From Streptomyces sp. NRRL S-87 (GTDB lineage Bacteria > Actinomycetota > Actinomycetes > Streptomycetales > Streptomycetaceae), in the NCBI RefSeq assembly GCF_000719335.1, contig NZ_JOGB01000033.1, positions 11,496 through 75,495 of the forward strand: a stretch of 64,000 nt of DNA. The letters run 5' to 3'. This document shows positions 60,995 through 64,000 of the stretch, one piece after another. Within the stretch, counting starts at the first letter, position 1, and each line of letters opens with the position of its first letter. The notes under the pieces were generated by a model that had not been told where the DNA came from, made no database searches, and saw only the letters and a program-made list of their open reading frames with translations. Made by a program: the position numbers and the translations under genes.

Positions 60995-62449
60995 TTGATC
61001 GGCTTGATATCCCGGGCGCCCGACGCCCGGGTCGTTGTCGGTGTCGGTGCCCGCAGGGGCGTGTCCGTGGACGAGGTCTGCGGAGTGGTCGAGGACGCGC
61101 TGCGCGGCGTCGGGCTGACGCCCGCCGCGGTGGCCGCGCTGGCCACGGTCGAGGGGAAGGCCGGGGAGGCGGGCATCGTCGGCGCGGCCGCCCGCTACGG
61201 CGTACCGCTGGTGGCCTACGACGCCCGGACCCTCGCCGAGGTGCCGGTGCCGCACCCCTCGGACGACGTGCTGGCGGCCGTGGGCACGTCCTCGGTCGCG
61301 GAGGCCGCCGCGCTCGCCGCGGGCGGCCGGCTGCTCGTACCCAAGCAGCGGTCGGCGCAGGCCACCTGCGCGGTCGCCACCGCCGGCGACCGGCTGGCCG
61401 GGCCGTCCGGTCCGGACCTGCGCCACCACGGGGACGCCGAGGTGCGCGGCATCGCGGGGCTGGTGGACCTGGCCGTGAACGTACGGGCGGACACGCCGCC
61501 CGCGTGGCTCAAGCACGAGATCGCCACCTCCCTGGACGCCCTGGCGGCCTACCCCGACGGGCGCGCGGCACGGGCCGCGGTCGCCGAGCGGCACGGCCTG
61601 CCGGTGGAGCGGGTGCTGCTGACGGCGGGCGCGGCGGAGGCGTTCGTGCTGCTGGCGCGGGCCCTGCCGGTGCGGCGGCCGGTGGTGGTGCACCCGCAGT
61701 TCACCGAGCCGGAGGCGGCGCTCCTGGACGCGGGCCACCGGGTGGAGCGGGTGCTGCTGCGCGAGGAGGACGGCTTCCGGCTGGATCCGGCGGCGGTCCC
61801 CGAGGAGGCGGACCTGGTGGTGGTCGGCAACCCGACCAACCCCACGTCCGTGCTGCACCCGGCAGAGACCCTGGTGCGACTGGCCCGGCCGGGCCGGCTC
61901 CTGGTGGTGGACGAGGCGTTCATGGACGCCGTCCCGGGCGAGCGCGAGGCGCTGGCGGGCCGTACCGACGTACCGGGGCTGGTCGTGCTGCGCAGCCTGA
62001 CCAAGACCTGGGGGCTGGCGGGGCTGCGGATCGGCTACGTGCTGGCCGACCCCGAGACCGTGGCCCTGCTGGAGCGCGCGCAGCCGCTGTGGCCGGTGTC
62101 GACGCCGGCGCTGGTGGCGGCCGAGGCCTGCGTCTCGGAGCGGGCGCTGGCGGAGGCGGAGGAGGCCGCCCGGCAGATCGCGCGGGACCGGGACCACCTG
62201 CTGGCGGGGCTGGCGGAGTTCGAGGAGATCCGGGCGGTCCGGCCGGCCGAGGGCCCGTTCGTGCTGATCCGGGTGGACCGGGCGGACGAGGTACGGGACC
62301 GGCTGCGCACGCTGGGCTTCGCGGCCCGGCGGGGGGACACGTTCCCGGGGCTCGGCCCCGACTGGCTGCGCCTGGCGGTGCGCGACCGGGCCACGACGGG
62401 CCGGTTCCTGCAGGCCCTGGACAAGGCGCTGACCCTGACGACGCGGTAG
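60995..62449 (+). CDS. cobC: CobE/CbiG C-terminal domain fused to a CobC-type PLP aminotransferase fold (Rv2231c-like)
   Basis: About 484 residues in two parts. Residues 1-130 match the CobE/CbiG C-terminal domain (VVVGVGARRGVSVDEV, LATVEGKAGEAGI). After a linker, about 150-484 form a fold-type I PLP enzyme: LLTAGAAEAFVLLARAL, GNPTNPTSV, VVDEAFMD and the PLP Lys in LRSLTKTWGLAGLRIGY. CobC-type enzymes give (R)-1-amino-2-propanol phosphate for the nucleotide loop. The TTG at 60995 has GAGAGGA eight bases upstream and follows TTGACA near 60935; GTG at 60881 would leave only 23 bases to the divergent gene. A start further upstream remains possible. Confidence 0.8.
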   Translation: MIGLISRAPDARVVVGVGARRGVSVDEVCGVVEDALRGVGLTPAAVAALATVEGKAGEAGIVGAAARYGVPLVAYDARTLAEVPVPHPSDDVLAAVGTSSVAEAAALAAGGRLLVPKQRSAQATCAVATAGDRLAGPSGPDLRHHGDAEVRGIAGLVDLAVNVRADTPPAWLKHEIATSLDALAAYPDGRAARAAVAERHGLPVERVLLTAGAAEAFVLLARALPVRRPVVVHPQFTEPEAALLDAGHRVERVLLREEDGFRLDPAAVPEEADLVVVGNPTNPTSVLHPAETLVRLARPGRLLVVDEAFMDAVPGEREALAGRTDVPGLVVLRSLTKTWGLAGLRIGYVLADPETVALLERAQPLWPVSTPALVAAEACVSERALAEAEEAARQIARDRDHLLAGLAEFEEIRAVRPAEGPFVLIRVDRADEVRDRLRTLGFAARRGDTFPGLGPDWLRLAVRDRATTGRFLQALDKALTLTTR

Positions 62450-62467
62450 ACCGCACGCTGTGCCGAA

Positions 62468-62500
62468 GGGTGAGGGCGCCCTGTACCGACGCCCTCACCC
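62468..62500 (+). terminator. Terminator of the cobC fusion gene
   Basis: A perfect 11-bp stem, GGGTGAGGGCG with CGCCCTCACCC, 18 bases after the stop, with an eleven-base loop. Confidence 0.75.
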
Positions 62501-62512
62501 TCGACGTCCCCC

Positions 62513-62590
62513 GGGGGCGTCTTGCGGATCGAGCCGGGCTCGCGTGGCCGGCACCGCGCCCTGATCCGGCCTGATCCGCAAGACACCCCC
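62513..62590 (-). terminator. Long hairpin downstream of the LAETG protein gene
   Basis: An 18-base left arm GGGGGCGTCTTGCGGATC pairs with GATCCGCAAGAC-A-CCCCC except for one position. It encloses a 42-base GC-rich interior, and serves the minus-strand gene ending at 62635. Confidence 0.65.
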
Positions 62591-62634
62591 CGGACCTCCG
62601 GCCCCCCGCCGGCGGTCCCGCCCCCTCGGGCCGG

Positions 62635-63591
62635 TCAGGCCCCGCTGTCGCGGCCCCGGCCGCCGCGGCCCAGCACCAGCGCCCCCGCGCCGACGCCGAC
62701 CAGCAGCAGCGCGCCGCCGGCCACGTACGGGGTGGCCGAACTGCCGCCGGTCTCGGCCAGGTTGCCTCCGGTGGTGCCGCCGGACTGCGGCTTCACGTCG
62801 GGCTTCGTGGTGTGCCCGGGCGGCGTGGGCACCGAGGTGGCGGGCAGCGTGGCCGACGGGGTCGGACCGCCTGCGGGCGTGGCGCAGGTGGCCTCGGCGA
62901 GCACGACCTCGCCGTCGACCTCGGCCACGTTCAGCTTCAGCGGGTTCACGGAGACCTTCAGCCTCAGCGCCGTCGCGGCCGCGGTCCGCGAGGTGGTCTC
63001 CCTGCTCGACAGGTCCAGCCGCACCTCGCCGACGGCGGGGACCTCGACCTTGGTGGTGCCGCCCGCGGAGAGCGTGACGCGCTTGCCGAGCACGGTGACC
63101 GCGCCGAGCACGTTCGACTCGGCCACGGGACGCCGACCGGCCTCGCACAGGGCGCGCGCGGTGACCTTCTCGACCTGGATGAGCGAGAGCAGCGGCAGAC
63201 CCGGGACGTGGATCTTCGCGTTGACCAGCTTCACCGCGCCCTCGGCACGGCGCCGGTCGGCGGTGGCCGTGGCACTGGCGACGTCCGCCCGCAGCACGCT
63301 GACGGGCTTGCCCTGCTCGACCCCGTCCAGCGTCACGGTCAGCGCGGTCTTGTCGGCACTGGCCGGGGCCTGGACCTCGTTGAGGGTGGCCTTCAGCGGC
63401 ACGTGCACGGTCTTGTTGAGCAGCCCGACGTCGAGTCCGGTGCGCAGCACGACGGCGCTCGCCTTTCCGCCCCCTCCGGTGGCGTGCGCGGGGCCGGCGC
63501 TGAGGAGCGCGGTGGGACCCGCGGCGAGGGCCGCGGCGGCCAGCGCGGCCGAGGAACGGCGTACGGGCGTACGGAAGGTGTTGCTGTTCAA
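62635..63591 (-). CDS. SCO1860-type LAETG-anchored surface protein
   Basis: A 318-residue secreted protein bound to the cell wall. A signal peptide covers about 1-38 (RRSSAALAAAALAAGPTALLSAGPAHA). The middle 200 residues are a beta-rich domain of unknown function with three Cys. A Thr/Pro-rich spacer follows, then the sortase E motif LAETG near residue 281, one transmembrane helix (VAGGALLLVGVGAGALVLG) and a basic tail. The TTG start is preceded by GGGGG nine bases upstream; no better in-frame start was seen. No sortase gene is in the window. Confidence 0.82.
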   Translation of the reverse strand: MNSNTFRTPVRRSSAALAAAALAAGPTALLSAGPAHATGGGGKASAVVLRTGLDVGLLNKTVHVPLKATLNEVQAPASADKTALTVTLDGVEQGKPVSVLRADVASATATADRRRAEGAVKLVNAKIHVPGLPLLSLIQVEKVTARALCEAGRRPVAESNVLGAVTVLGKRVTLSAGGTTKVEVPAVGEVRLDLSSRETTSRTAAATALRLKVSVNPLKLNVAEVDGEVVLAEATCATPAGGPTPSATLPATSVPTPPGHTTKPDVKPQSGGTTGGNLAETGGSSATPYVAGGALLLVGVGAGALVLGRGGRGRDSGA

Positions 63592-64000
63592 GGTGGTGGA
63601 ACCCCCAACGAGTTATGGAGCCGCGGGCGGCGCCAATGGGGGACACCGCGCGCGCCGACGGCCTCGACCCGAGGAATCCTTACGCACTGAGAGTGAACGA
63701 GCGGCAACCTGGCGTGAGTTCACTCCAAAGAGGGGTTTCCGCCTACGCATTCGAATCAGGCGACACGGTGCCCCCGCACAACCCACCCGTGGCACCCCCA
63801 CCCCCACGTACGCCGCCCGCACGAGCCATACCAACGACACCGACCAGCAAGGGGTAACGCCCACGTCAACGCCCCCGCCCCGAGCGAACGGACCCGCAAC
63901 TCCCCGTCGTTACGGCGACGGTCGCCCCCTCCCTCAAACCCGGCCACCACATCCTTGGCGGTGCCTGGTGGGTCCCGTGGTGTGTGGGGGAGGCGCTTGA
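63592..64000. other. Right-end intergenic region; promoter of the LAETG gene and partial repeat copy C
   Basis: No convincing gene was seen in these 409 bases. It is lower in GC near 63680-63760, where the minus-strand promoter of the LAETG gene is likely. The strand composition is skewed (C/A-rich top strand) from 63770 to 63950. The last 30 bases contain CCGTGGTGTGTGGGG and GGCGCTTGA, matching the left part of the element at 10732 and 40241, cut by the window edge. Confidence 0.5.

Noticed and set aside
63613..63864. Open frames on both strands in the right-end gap
   Set aside because: No ribosome binding site, no recognisable family and atypical composition; they overlap the expected promoter of the LAETG gene.

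Overview
The window is high-GC DNA with strong third-position G/C bias, many GTG starts, four-base gene overlaps and GC-rich hairpin terminators. The gene content (streptophobe-type membrane protein, twin-FHA ABC transporter, DUF3099, SGM_5486-type mini-protein, SCO1860-type LAETG surface protein) points to a Streptomyces chromosome, in a core region resembling the S. coelicolor stretch from about SCO1804 to SCO1860. No rRNA, tRNA, CRISPR array, insertion sequence or prophage was seen.

Layout. 1-8 kb: the end of a QueA-like gene, a secreted lytic transglycosylase, a twin-FHA ABC transporter divergent from a large membrane protein, phosphoserine phosphatase SerB and a SixA-like phosphatase. 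8-13 kb: a CynX/NimT-type MFS exporter with a 39-residue partner, a GntR/FadR regulator, a large two-domain Imm49-like protein and a secreted protein. 13-19.4 kb: the fabG-fabI fatty-acid operon, the tldD-tldE protease pair and tyrS. 19.4-28.7 kb: small membrane proteins, moaA, a DUF485 plus acetate symporter pair, a secreted subtilisin, a zinc alcohol dehydrogenase, and a sterol desaturase plus YhhN pair.

28.8-36.9 kb is the most accessory part. It holds a 1026-residue NACHT-LRR NTPase (a bacterial NLR, possibly anti-phage) and a four-gene catabolic-looking operon (ADC-like protein, SDR, two amidohydrolases) divergent from a TetR regulator with a perfect 15-bp operator-like palindrome between them.

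37-48.4 kb: a DEDDh exonuclease-BRCT fusion, a small zinc protein, SURF1, an atypical SDR, a five-gene Asp23/AmaP envelope-stress operon, an enoyl-CoA hydratase, an HTH mini-protein, an ABC-F ATPase, a zinc metallopeptidase and a VOC protein. 48.4-52.9 kb: a hypothetical protein, an alpha/beta hydrolase, and a Pit phosphate transporter preceded by a PHO-box-like repeat and followed by a small membrane partner.

53-62.4 kb is cobalamin biosynthesis. A B12 riboswitch precedes five translationally coupled genes (cobD, cobQ, a ChlI/ChlD-type chelatase, cobO, cobB). A ZIP metal transporter and a CobE/CbiG-CobC fusion follow. The window ends with a sortase-anchored LAETG protein. Start codons were chosen from ribosome binding sites and gene overlaps, and alternatives are given where they compete.
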